Below, in pieces: positions 28,829-37,546 of a DNA stretch of 64,000 nt. The stretch spans positions 927,001-991,000 of the forward strand of contig NZ_LR134293.1 in NCBI RefSeq assembly GCF_900636575.1, given 5' to 3'. The translations under genes and the position numbers were made by a program. The stretch comes from Streptococcus canis (lineage in GTDB: Bacteria > Bacillota > Bacilli > Lactobacillales > Streptococcaceae). The notes under the pieces were generated by a model that saw only the letters and a list, made by a program, of their open reading frames with translations, was not told where the DNA came from and ran no database searches. Numbering within the stretch: the first letter of the stretch is position 1; each line of letters starts with the position of its first letter.

Positions 28829-30588
28829 CGGCAACAGGAGATACAATATCAAGGAAAAAAAGAAAAAAGCTGCTAAAGCGATTACGAGAGCGCATTGCAC
28901 CGAAAAACTATTTGCTTTATATGTCAGCCTTTTTATCTTGGTTACAATTTTTGATGAGGATTATCAGTTTTTACCTCATCGCTAAAACCTTTGCGGCCTT
29001 TGTCTCAGGACAAGTCGTTGTTCTAGGGCATTTGGTAGGCTTACTCTTGCTTTTAAATGTGGTAGGCTTTGCCCTTGCTATGTTAGGCAAGCAATTGCAA
29101 GGGATTGCTTCACAATTTGCTAGAGACTCACTCAAAGAATCTTTCTTTGAGGCTTTTGTTGCCTTGGATGGGCAATTTGATCTTAATTCCAGCAATGCTG
29201 ATATTTTGACGCTGGCTTCGCAAGGGATTGACAGTTTGGACACCTATTATGCCTATTATTTGTCCTTATCTATGCGAACCAAATGGAATTGTACAACGGT
29301 TATGCTCTTGGTTTTTTTAAGTTATCCCTTGGCAGGTTTAGTCTTTTTATTAGCTCTGCCTCTTATTCCTATTTCTATTATGGCTATGCAAAAGCGGTCT
29401 AAGCAAATCATGAATCATTATTGGTCTTCTTATATGGATGTTGGCAATTTATTTATGGATGATCTTAAAGGCCTTAATACCCTGTATTCTTATCAAGCAG
29501 CAGAACGTTACGAGCAACAATTTGCTGGTAAGGCAGAGCAGTTTCGCAAGGCTACCATGTCCTTGCTCGGCTTTCAACTACAAGCAGTTGGTTATATGGA
29601 TGCAGTCATGTATCTAGGAATTGGTTTGTCAGGATTTTTAGCTGTTCAAGCTTTGGCAACAGGCCAGTTATCGTTCTTTAGTTTCCTCTTCTTTCTCTTG
29701 ATTGCCACAGAATTTTTTGCCCCTATTCGTGAGCAGGGCTATGGCATGCACTTGGTTATGATGAATACCAAAATGGCTGACCGTATCTTTACTTTCTTGG
29801 ATAGTGTTCCAGCAAGAAAAGATGACAAGAGTAAACTAGCAACTAGCTTTAGCCGGGTTGACATTCAACATCTGACCTTGGCTTATGGGGAAAAAACAGT
29901 GCTTAATGGGATTACGATGACCCTGACTAAGGGGCAACTAACAGCTATTGCGGGAGTGTCAGGACAGGGGAAGACAAGTCTAGCTCAACTGCTCTTGAAA
30001 CGTCAGCAAGCAACGAGTGGTCATATTCTCTTTGATGATTTAGACAGCGAAAGTTTATCGCAAGAAAGCATCAATCAGCAGGTTCTTTATGTATCGGACC
30101 AATCTACCTTGTTGAACCGTAGCATTTACGATAATTTAAGGCTGGCAGCAGATCTCTCTAAAAAAGAAGTCTTGGATTGGATTGATCAGCATGGGTTATT
30201 GAGTTTCATTAATTGGCTGCCAGATGGGATTGATACGCTGGTTGGAGAAAACGGCAATCTCTTGTCACCTGGCCAAAGGCAACAGGTCATTTGTGCCAGA
30301 GCTTTCTTAAGTCAACGCTCCCTCTATATTTTTGATGAAGCCACTTCGAGTTTAGATGCTGAAAATGAGAGCATCATCTATGATTTGATGAGCCAGTTAG
30401 CTAAGACAGCTATGGTCGTTGTCATTACTCACAAGATGTCTCGCCTGAAAAGGGCTGATCAGATTCTCTTTTTAAGTCCAGGCCAAGCTGCTTGCTTAGG
30501 TAGGCCTCAAGACCTTTACCGAAACCAAGCATCTTATCGTCAACTGGTTGACACTCAGGCAAGACTGGAGGCAAGTATTTATGGCTAA
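28825..30588 (+). CDS. siaD: ABC transporter, fused membrane/ATPase half SiaD
   Basis: 587 residues. An N-terminal six-helix exporter-type domain (about 25-310) precedes an ATPase domain (about 335-587). Walker A is GVSGQGKTS, Walker B SLYIFDEATSSLD, and the signature is LSPGQRQQ, with Pro in place of the usual Gly. It forms a likely heterodimer with SiaE. The operon position suggests a part in haem or related-compound handling, but substrate and direction are not shown by the sequence. Confidence 0.85.
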   Translation: MTATGDTISRKKRKKLLKRLRERIAPKNYLLYMSAFLSWLQFLMRIISFYLIAKTFAAFVSGQVVVLGHLVGLLLLLNVVGFALAMLGKQLQGIASQFARDSLKESFFEAFVALDGQFDLNSSNADILTLASQGIDSLDTYYAYYLSLSMRTKWNCTTVMLLVFLSYPLAGLVFLLALPLIPISIMAMQKRSKQIMNHYWSSYMDVGNLFMDDLKGLNTLYSYQAAERYEQQFAGKAEQFRKATMSLLGFQLQAVGYMDAVMYLGIGLSGFLAVQALATGQLSFFSFLFFLLIATEFFAPIREQGYGMHLVMMNTKMADRIFTFLDSVPARKDDKSKLATSFSRVDIQHLTLAYGEKTVLNGITMTLTKGQLTAIAGVSGQGKTSLAQLLLKRQQATSGHILFDDLDSESLSQESINQQVLYVSDQSTLLNRSIYDNLRLAADLSKKEVLDWIDQHGLLSFINWLPDGIDTLVGENGNLLSPGQRQQVICARAFLSQRSLYIFDEATSSLDAENESIIYDLMSQLAKTAMVVVITHKMSRLKRADQILFLSPGQAACLGRPQDLYRNQASYRQLVDTQARLEASIYG

Positions 30589-32251
30589 ATCTAACACATC
30601 TACCTTAACCCTCATTGGACGTTTATTAACTTTGATGAAGGCATTGCTTCCTTGGATTGCCTTAGCAGTGACCTTTGCTGTTATGGGCTTCCTCATCACG
30701 GTAAGCATTCCAACTAGTCTAGCTTATTTGGGGCTATTGGCTCTTAAGCAAGATGCTATTTCAATAACTGATTTATATCTGTTGCTTGCTTTGGCCTTTC
30801 TACGAGGACTTGTTCGTTATGGGGAACACTATTTTGGTCATTTTGTTGCCTTTCACAGTTTAGCTGCTTTTAGAAATATGATCTTTAAGAAATTAAGAGC
30901 TCTTTCACCAGCTCGTCTCGACCAACAAGACAGTGGCCACTTGCTAAAAATGATTGGGGAGGATATTGAAGCGCTAGAAGTCTTCTTTGCCCACACCATT
31001 GCGCCTATTTGCACAGCCATTTTATCAGCGGGATTGATGTTTGGCTTTTTTTGGCAGAGCAGCTGGAAACTAGCCTTTTTGGCCTTACTAACCTATGCCT
31101 GCTTAGCCATTCTTATTCCTATTTACTTTGCTAATATTTTGCAATTATTACTGAAAAACCAAAATGAGGGACGCAAGGCTTACCTGTCATATTTCTTAGA
31201 GAGCTTACGATCAGTCAAGGATTTATTGCAATTTCAGATTTTGGAAGAACAATTTGACCACTTAAGTCAAAAAAGCAAGCAGGTCAATGCCCTTGATCGA
31301 AAAGTGGCACAGGCACAATTTTTACAAATGGCTTTGACCTTTTTCTGGCTTGGTTTAACCATCTTAGCCTTTGCTTATATTGTTTTTGATAGCATTCGGC
31401 AAGGCAGTTTATCCTTTGACAAGGGACTCCTTGCTTTTGTGGCTTTTACGGCTTCGTTTGCTCCTTTTTTAGAATTAGGTCGTCTGCCCTTAGGATTTAA
31501 ACGTGCTATGAATGCCGCTAGAAATATGTTTAGTCTTTTAGATAAGACAGTTGTGGCAGATAAAGGAACAGAGCAGTTAGAAGACTTGACAGATATTGTG
31601 ATTAAGGATCTTAGCTTTGCCTACCCTGACCGTCGAGAACTGGTTTTCAATCATTTATCGGTGGCATTCCAAAAGCAAGGCATCATTGGTATCCAAGGGG
31701 AATCAGGCTCTGGGAAGTCAACCTTGGTGAAATTAATCATGAAATGGTATAATTGGAAGGCTGGGGACATCTTCTTGAATGATGTGGATAGTCAGTTGCT
31801 TAGTGCAGCCAACTTACAGTCTAATATTGCCTATGTGCCACAAACAGCGCAGCTTTTCCAACAAACTATCCGTGAAAATCTGACCTTTGGCCGTCAGGAT
31901 ATTTCAGATGAGTCCATTTGGAATTTGGCTGAGGCTTGTGATATGAAAGAACGCTTGTTGGCTTGTGAACAAGGTTTGGATACAGTTATTAAGAGCCCAG
32001 CTGATTTTTCAGCGGGTGAGGGGCAACGTTTAGAGCTGATGCGGGCACTGCTGAAAAATGCCAGTTGTTATATTTTTGACGAACCAACATCCAATCTAGA
32101 TTCCCTTAACGAAGCGATACTCATTGATTTAATAAAAACACATTGTCAAGGGCTGGTCTTTTTAATTTCGCACAGGCCATCAACTTTAGCTTGTGCTGAC
32201 CAATTATTTTACGTCAGAAATGGTTCTCTAAAAGAGGTAAAGGAAATATGA
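30581..32251 (+). CDS. siaE: ABC transporter, fused membrane/ATPase half SiaE
   Basis: 556 residues from MAKSNTS, with GGAGG upstream inside siaD; the genes overlap by 8 bp. Exporter-type membrane domain (about 20-310) and ATPase domain (about 330-556). Walker A GESGSGKST and Walker B CYIFDEPTSNLD are intact; the signature reads FSAGEGQRLEL, Gly and Gln of SGGQ being replaced. CydC/CydD-like halves show such asymmetry. Role in haem homeostasis is inferred from the operon. Confidence 0.85.
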   Translation: MAKSNTSTLTLIGRLLTLMKALLPWIALAVTFAVMGFLITVSIPTSLAYLGLLALKQDAISITDLYLLLALAFLRGLVRYGEHYFGHFVAFHSLAAFRNMIFKKLRALSPARLDQQDSGHLLKMIGEDIEALEVFFAHTIAPICTAILSAGLMFGFFWQSSWKLAFLALLTYACLAILIPIYFANILQLLLKNQNEGRKAYLSYFLESLRSVKDLLQFQILEEQFDHLSQKSKQVNALDRKVAQAQFLQMALTFFWLGLTILAFAYIVFDSIRQGSLSFDKGLLAFVAFTASFAPFLELGRLPLGFKRAMNAARNMFSLLDKTVVADKGTEQLEDLTDIVIKDLSFAYPDRRELVFNHLSVAFQKQGIIGIQGESGSGKSTLVKLIMKWYNWKAGDIFLNDVDSQLLSAANLQSNIAYVPQTAQLFQQTIRENLTFGRQDISDESIWNLAEACDMKERLLACEQGLDTVIKSPADFSAGEGQRLELMRALLKNASCYIFDEPTSNLDSLNEAILIDLIKTHCQGLVFLISHRPSTLACADQLFYVRNGSLKEVKEI

Positions 32252-32841
32252 AACAGTTACGAATTAAAGATATTATGACAACAGGCGCCTTTGCTGCCCT
32301 CTATTTTATTTGTGTCGGTATGGGCACTTTGATTGGCATCTTTTTTGATCATTCGGGAAATATGTTATATGCGCCAGCTTTTGCTGCCTTATTAGGGGGA
32401 ACGGTTTATTTTCTTCTGATTGCTAAACTGCAAAAATTTGGACCAGTAACCTTGTTAGGCTTGATTATGGGAGGTTTCTTTTTTCTCAGTGGCCATTTTT
32501 TTGCGGCTATGTTTCCAAGTATTGTTTTTGGCTTCCTAGCAGATGTCATTGCTTCTCTAGGTAAATACAAGTCACGAGTTTTCAACAACTTGTCTTATCT
32601 GGTGTTTGCCTTTGTCAACAGTGGTCCAATTCTGTTGATGTGGTTGTTGAAAGATGCTTATGTGGAAAGCTTGTTGGCGCGTGGTAAGGACATGGCCTAT
32701 GTCAACCGTGTCATGTATGACTTTAGTCTGAGTCATGTGACGTGGTTTGTTGGGACAGTTCTTGTAGGAGCCTTATTGGGGTCAGCTTTTGCCCATTACT
32801 TGCTAAGAAAACATTTTGCCAAATCGGGATTGTTATCATGA
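32248..32841 (+). CDS. siaF: ECF-type transporter S component SiaF
   Basis: 197 residues, almost entirely hydrophobic with about five to six membrane helices and a short hydrophilic loop (VESLLARGKDMAYVNRV). MptS/Trep_Strep-type S component, recognised from its overall pattern and from the T and A genes that follow. In S. pyogenes SiaFGH has been reported to act as a haem importer. ATGA overlaps with both neighbours. Confidence 0.85.
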   Translation: MKQLRIKDIMTTGAFAALYFICVGMGTLIGIFFDHSGNMLYAPAFAALLGGTVYFLLIAKLQKFGPVTLLGLIMGGFFFLSGHFFAAMFPSIVFGFLADVIASLGKYKSRVFNNLSYLVFAFVNSGPILLMWLLKDAYVESLLARGKDMAYVNRVMYDFSLSHVTWFVGTVLVGALLGSAFAHYLLRKHFAKSGLLS

Positions 32842-33518
32842 GGCTTGATGTTCGCACCAAACTACTCTTGTTGGTACTTGCCAACGCCTGCTTCTTTTTC
32901 CGTATTGATGGTTGGCTAGAAATGCTGGTAGTCGCTGGTTTACTAATGCTTTTATATGCCTTGGGCAAAAAAGGTTTGACCTTTAAGCTGGCTCTGATTT
33001 ACTTGTGGCTTGTTGGTTTGTCTTTTGTTCCCTTAGCGGTGCTGCCGACCTATTTTTACCGCTTGCTGACCTTTGTACCTGTTGCAGGGAAATTGATTTA
33101 CCCTTCCTTGCTGGCGGCTTTGATTGCTATTAAAACCACCACCATTTACGAATTGGTTCATGGTTTACGCAAATGGCATGTTCCAGAAGTTTGGTTATTG
33201 ACCTTTGCAGTCATGTTTCGTTTTTTGCCAACCATTAAGCAAGAAAGTCGGGTGATTCACCGCTCCTTAAAAATTAGAGGCATTTTCTTGGACAAGTGGT
33301 CTATATTAATCAAACCCAAACACTATCTGGAATATTTATTGGTGCCCTTGCTTTTCTCTTTGATACGGAGTAGTCAAGATTTAACCATTGCTAGTTTAAC
33401 CAAAGGGTTGGCCGTCCAAAGAGGCACCAGCGAATGTTTTGGATCACACCTAACTTGGAAAGATTGGGGGGTACAACTGTGGATTCTCATCATCATCACC
33501 ATCATGGTGCTTCAGTGA
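32838..33518 (+). CDS. siaG: ECF transporter T component SiaG
   Basis: 226 residues from ATG 32838, overlapping the siaF stop as ATGA; longer in-frame starts lie inside siaF. Four to five membrane helices and two cytoplasmic coupling segments with the EcfT signature (RSLKIRG and LAVQRG, variants of xRG). It links the S component to the ATPase SiaH. Confidence 0.88.
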   Translation: MRLDVRTKLLLLVLANACFFFRIDGWLEMLVVAGLLMLLYALGKKGLTFKLALIYLWLVGLSFVPLAVLPTYFYRLLTFVPVAGKLIYPSLLAALIAIKTTTIYELVHGLRKWHVPEVWLLTFAVMFRFLPTIKQESRVIHRSLKIRGIFLDKWSILIKPKHYLEYLLVPLLFSLIRSSQDLTIASLTKGLAVQRGTSECFGSHLTWKDWGVQLWILIIITIMVLQ

Positions 33519-34909
33519 TTTCAGCCAAGGACCTATGCTTTACTTATCAGCAGAGTCAAAAAGCAGCCTGCCAAGTGGCTGATTGTCAGGTTAGAGCAGG
33601 GCAACTAATTGTCCTTTGTGGCCAGTCAGGTTCTGGGAAATCGACGTTTTTGAAACTACTCAATGGCCTGATTCCCGATTATTACGCCGGAGAATTGCAG
33701 GGCAGTTTAAAAGTTGCTGATTGTCAAGCAGGCAGAGACAGTGTTGAAAGTTTCTCTAGGTCTGTGGCCTCCGTTTTTCAAAACCCAGCCAGCCAGTTTT
33801 TCTATCGCGAAGTCCAACACGAATTGGTTTTCCCCTGTGAAAACCAAGGACTTGCTTCTGAGCTGATTATGGAACGTCTCAACGGCTTGGCGCAGGATTT
33901 TGACTTTCAAGACTTGCTTGGTAGAGACATGTTTCATCTATCTGGAGGGCAAAAGCAAAGGGTTGCTATTGCCACGGCAATCATGCAAGGGACGGATATT
34001 ATGGTTTTTGATGAGCCAACAGCTAACCTAGATCAGGCAGGAATAGAGGTAGTCAAAACCTACCTGTGTCAGCTAAAAGCGGCAGGAAAGACTATTATTG
34101 TGGCAGAACATCGCCTACATTACTTGACCGATTTGGCTGATGCGTTTTTCTATTTCCAACAAGGCTACTTGTCTCAAGTGATGACTGCTGAGACCTTACT
34201 AGCTTTGCCAGACCAAGATCGTCAAGATATGGGCTTGCGCCGCTTGGACCTATCTGATTTAATTCCTACTCTAACAAAAAAAAGCAGCAGTCAGCATTAT
34301 AGTGATAAGGATGACCTTTGTATTTACAATTTGACTGTCCGAGCTGGCTCCAAAATCCTTAGACGAATTGACCAGCTTAGTTTTGCTGCAGGAAAGGTAT
34401 CCGGAATCACAGGGCCAAATGGTTTGGGGAAATCCCAACTAGTGGCTTATCTGTCAGGTATCTTGGAAGATAAGCAAGCTACGATTCGTTTTCAGGGGCA
34501 GACCTTATCTGCTAAGGAGCGCCTGGCAAAGACGAGTCTTGTCTTGCAAGATGTCGGGCTTCAGTTATTTTCGGAATCGGTTTTGGAAGAAGTCAATTTA
34601 GGACATGAGCAACACCCAGAGACAGCAGTGGTGCTAGAACGTTTAGCCTTGACAGACCTTTTGGAGCGGCATCCTGCCAGCTTATCAGGAGGTGAACAAC
34701 AAAGAGTCATGATTGCAGCCAGTCTGTTATCTGGAAAAGAGATTTTGATTTTTGATGAGCCAAGCAGCGGGCTTGATTTACGACAAATGCAGGCCTTGTC
34801 TAGTCTTCTTAAAGATGTAAAATCCCAAGATAAGGTGGTTATCCTGATTTCACATGATGAGGAACTCTTAACTGATGTCTGCGACAGCATTTACCACATG
34901 AGCCCGTAA
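33515..34909 (+). CDS. siaH: ECF transporter double-ATPase SiaH
   Basis: 464 residues from GTG 33515, which overlaps the siaG stop as GTGA, in line with the other junctions of the operon. The frame is open further upstream, with a GTG at 33479 and an ATG at 33434, so the start is not certain. Two ABC ATPase modules in tandem: module 1 has GQSGSGKST, LSGGQKQR and IMVFDEPT; module 2 has GPNGLGKSQ (Gln where Thr/Ser is usual), LSGGEQQR and ILIFDEPS. One chain thus replaces EcfA1 and EcfA2. Last gene of the ten-gene haem operon. Confidence 0.9.
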   Translation: MISAKDLCFTYQQSQKAACQVADCQVRAGQLIVLCGQSGSGKSTFLKLLNGLIPDYYAGELQGSLKVADCQAGRDSVESFSRSVASVFQNPASQFFYREVQHELVFPCENQGLASELIMERLNGLAQDFDFQDLLGRDMFHLSGGQKQRVAIATAIMQGTDIMVFDEPTANLDQAGIEVVKTYLCQLKAAGKTIIVAEHRLHYLTDLADAFFYFQQGYLSQVMTAETLLALPDQDRQDMGLRRLDLSDLIPTLTKKSSSQHYSDKDDLCIYNLTVRAGSKILRRIDQLSFAAGKVSGITGPNGLGKSQLVAYLSGILEDKQATIRFQGQTLSAKERLAKTSLVLQDVGLQLFSESVLEEVNLGHEQHPETAVVLERLALTDLLERHPASLSGGEQQRVMIAASLLSGKEILIFDEPSSGLDLRQMQALSSLLKDVKSQDKVVILISHDEELLTDVCDSIYHMSP

Positions 34910-34928
34910 AGAATTAACATGACTTTTT

Positions 34929-34947
34929 AGCTTGCTCACAAGCTTTT
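34929..34947 (+). terminator. Terminator of the haem operon
   Basis: AGCTTG-CTCA-CAAGCT hairpin followed by TTT. Short but well placed, 20 bp after siaH. Confidence 0.5.
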
Positions 34948-34949
34948 AT

Positions 34950-34978
34950 CTGAAAATAACTTAAAACTCTTGTATAAT
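34950..34978 (+). promoter_or_regulatory. recG promoter
   Basis: CTGAAA (34950), a 17-bp spacer and TATAAT (34973-34978), 31 bp before the recG ATG. Confidence 0.55.
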
Positions 34979-35009
34979 AGATGCAAGAGTTTTTGTGAAG
35001 GGAAGAAAG

Positions 35010-37025
35010 ATGTTATTAACAGCCCCCATTGCTAGCTTAAAAGGCTTAGGCCCTAAGTCAGCAGAAAAATTTCAAAAATTAGCTATTTATCAAGTGAAAG
35101 ACCTCTTGCTCTATTACCCGTTTCGTTACGAGGATTTTAAGAGCAAGTCTATTGTTGAGCTTTTAGATGGTGAAAAGGCTGTGCTCACAGGTACCATTGT
35201 GACGCCACCCAGTGTGCAATATTATGGCTTTAAGCGGAATCGGTTGACTTTTAAATTGAAACAAGGCGAAGTGGTCATAGGGGTTAGTTTTTTTAACCAG
35301 CCTTATTTACAGGACAAATTGATTTTAGGTAATGAGGTCGCTATTTTTGGAAAATGGGATCAGAAAAAAACGGCCTTGACAGGGATGAAATTACTCATGA
35401 CCTTGGAAGATGATTTGCAGCCAGTTTATCATGTGGCTCAGGGCATTAGTCAAACGGCCCTGATAAAAGCTATCAAAGCAGCTTTTGATAGCGGAGCTTT
35501 AGCAAGTCTAAAGGAAAATCTGCCTGATCACCTCCTTGCTAAATACCGATTAATGCCAAGGCAAGAAGCGGTTTATGCCATGCATTTTCCCAAAACCTTG
35601 AGTGAGTACAAGCAGGCCTTGAGACGCATTAAATTTGAGGAACTCTTTTATTTTCAAATGCAGTTGCAGGTATTGAAGCGAGCAAACAAATCAGAGAGTA
35701 ATGGACTGGCTATTGCCTTTGATCAAGAAAAGCTTGATCACAAAATTGCTGCTCTGCCATTCCCCTTGACCCAAGCTCAGGAACAAAGTCTAAAGGAAAT
35801 TTTAAAGGATATGCGTTCAGGTGCCCACATGAATCGGCTCTTGCAAGGAGATGTTGGATCTGGGAAAACAGTTATTGCTAGCCTTGCCATGTATGCTGCC
35901 TATACTGCTGGCCTCCAATCAGCCCTGATGGTGCCCACAGAAATTCTTGCCGAGCAACATTATGATAGTCTGAGCCAGCTCTTTCCTGACCTTTCTATTG
36001 CTATTCTGACCTCAGGCATGAAGGTTCCTGAAAAACGCACAGCTTTAGCGACTATTGCAGATGGATCGGTGGATATGATTGTGGGGACTCACGCGCTGAT
36101 TCAGGATGCGGTTCAATACCACAAGTTAGGTCTTGTCATTACAGATGAACAGCACCGATTTGGGGTTAAACAGCGCCGTATTTTCCGTGAAAAAGGCGAT
36201 AATCCAGATGTCCTTATGATGACAGCAACTCCTATTCCAAGAACCTTAGCTATTACAGCCTATGGGGAAATGGATGTGTCCATTATTGACGAATTACCAG
36301 CTGGTCGAAAACCCATTGTCACGCGCTGGGTCAAGCATCAACAATTGAACACCGTTTTAGCTTGGATGAAAACTGAACTGGAACAAGGAGCACAAGCCTA
36401 TGTGATTTCTCCTTTGATTGAGGAATCTGAAGCCTTGGACCTTAAAAATGCTGTTGCCTTGGAAGCTGAATTAAAGGCCTATTTTAAGAAATCCGCCCGC
36501 ATTGCTCTGATGCATGGTAAGATGAAGACCGACGAAAAAGAAGCCATCATGCAAGCTTTCAAAGCACAGGAAATTGATCTCTTGGTCTCAACAACAGTTA
36601 TTGAAGTCGGTGTCAATGTGCCTAACGCTAGTATCATGCTGATTATGGATGCCGACCGTTTTGGCCTTAGTCAACTGCATCAGCTACGTGGGCGCGTAGG
36701 CCGTGGACACAAACAGTCTTATGCGGTGCTGGTGGCCAATCCTAAGACGGAATCGGGTAAGGAACGCATGACCATTATGACAAAAACTAATGATGGCTTT
36801 GTTCTGGCTGAAGCAGACCTCAAAATGAGAGGGGCTGGGGAAATTTTTGGAACCCGTCAGTCTGGTATTCCAGAATTTAAGACTGCAGATATTGTCGAAG
36901 ATTATGCCATTTTAGAAGAGGCTCGCAAGGTAGCAGTAGCCATTGTTTCTGAGCCTAATTGGCAGCAGCAAGCAAAATGGCAGAGCATTGTTAGTCATCT
37001 TGAAATCAAAGGGGACTTTGATTAG
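35010..37025 (+). CDS. recG: ATP-dependent DNA helicase RecG
   Basis: 671 residues from ATG 35010 with GAAGGGAAG upstream; GTG 34995 is in frame but poorly supported. N-terminal wedge/OB domain (LKGLGPKSAEKFQKL, YPFRYEDF), then SF2 helicase motifs: Walker A GDVGSGKT, DEQHRFGV, MTATPIPRTL, and the C-terminal motifs STTVIEVGVNVPNA and QLRGRVGRG. It remodels stalled replication forks and Holliday junctions. Own promoter upstream. Confidence 0.97.
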   Translation: MLLTAPIASLKGLGPKSAEKFQKLAIYQVKDLLLYYPFRYEDFKSKSIVELLDGEKAVLTGTIVTPPSVQYYGFKRNRLTFKLKQGEVVIGVSFFNQPYLQDKLILGNEVAIFGKWDQKKTALTGMKLLMTLEDDLQPVYHVAQGISQTALIKAIKAAFDSGALASLKENLPDHLLAKYRLMPRQEAVYAMHFPKTLSEYKQALRRIKFEELFYFQMQLQVLKRANKSESNGLAIAFDQEKLDHKIAALPFPLTQAQEQSLKEILKDMRSGAHMNRLLQGDVGSGKTVIASLAMYAAYTAGLQSALMVPTEILAEQHYDSLSQLFPDLSIAILTSGMKVPEKRTALATIADGSVDMIVGTHALIQDAVQYHKLGLVITDEQHRFGVKQRRIFREKGDNPDVLMMTATPIPRTLAITAYGEMDVSIIDELPAGRKPIVTRWVKHQQLNTVLAWMKTELEQGAQAYVISPLIEESEALDLKNAVALEAELKAYFKKSARIALMHGKMKTDEKEAIMQAFKAQEIDLLVSTTVIEVGVNVPNASIMLIMDADRFGLSQLHQLRGRVGRGHKQSYAVLVANPKTESGKERMTIMTKTNDGFVLAEADLKMRGAGEIFGTRQSGIPEFKTADIVEDYAILEEARKVAVAIVSEPNWQQQAKWQSIVSHLEIKGDFD

Positions 37026-37169
37026 CACTTATGGAAAATCACTTGTCTGCCAACCCGCTTAACCTCTTTAGTAATAGTGATAAGGGGGAGATAAAACTTT
37101 TTGTTTGACCTTTTCGTTAGTTTCCATGTGAGATTATTTAGTAGTATTCAAAGATCAGCTTGTCTGGTT

Positions 37170-37343
37170 ATGATTTTTGAGTTTATCGCCCTAGAACAAA
37201 GCCCTTCTAAAAAGTTTTGAAAGGATTGCCTCCAAATTGATTTGGGCAAGGGCCTATTTATAGGGCACCCTAATTACCAAGAGTTAACTAAAATCTTGAC
37301 TGATTTGGCTGATGCTTACCAACTTCTGTGGAAGCGATTGTAA
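37170..37343 (+). pseudogene. Decayed coding remnant, family unknown
   Basis: A frame starting ATG 37170 reads MIFEFIALEQSPSKKF, meets TGA at 37218, and continues in the same frame for 40 residues (LGKGLFIGHPNYQELTKIL, then DLADAYQLLWKRL) to TAA 37343. The amino-acid texture looks protein-like and the single stop suggests a degraded gene or its 3' end. I do not recognise the family. The flanks 37026-37169 hold nothing I can interpret. Confidence 0.35.
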
Positions 37344-37401
37344 TGGCATGGATTCTGCGGCACCCAGCAAAAATGCAGGCACTGTGTTGCTTTAACCAAT
37401 T

Positions 37402-37530
37402 AAAAACTCCTACAATCATTAGAGCCGCACCCCAAAAAGTTAGACAAAAAATGATATGTACCCAGAATCCTAGGTACATATCAAAAACTTTAACTTTTGG
37501 GGGCAGTATCACAGCTAGTGGGAGTTTTTT
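37402..37530. repeat. Nested palindrome with IS3-like ends
   Basis: Three concentric inverted repeats: outer AAAAACTCC / GGAGTTTTTT (37402-37413 and 37515-37528), middle CCCCAAAAAGTTA / TAACTTTTGGGGG (37430-37442 and 37491-37503), inner TGATATGTACC / GGTACATATCA (37452-37462 and 37473-37483). The middle arms resemble terminal repeats of IS3-family elements. No transposase is inside. It lies between the convergent recG and ansA and could also act as a bidirectional terminator. Confidence 0.6.
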
Positions 37531-37546
37531 GATAAGGTGGCTATTT

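Noticed and set aside
33488..33505. Engineered His6 tag
   Set aside because: The six CAT/CAC codons lie in natural siaG/siaH overlap sequence, where the siaG frame encodes a normal hydrophobic tail; no vector or linker sequence is nearby.
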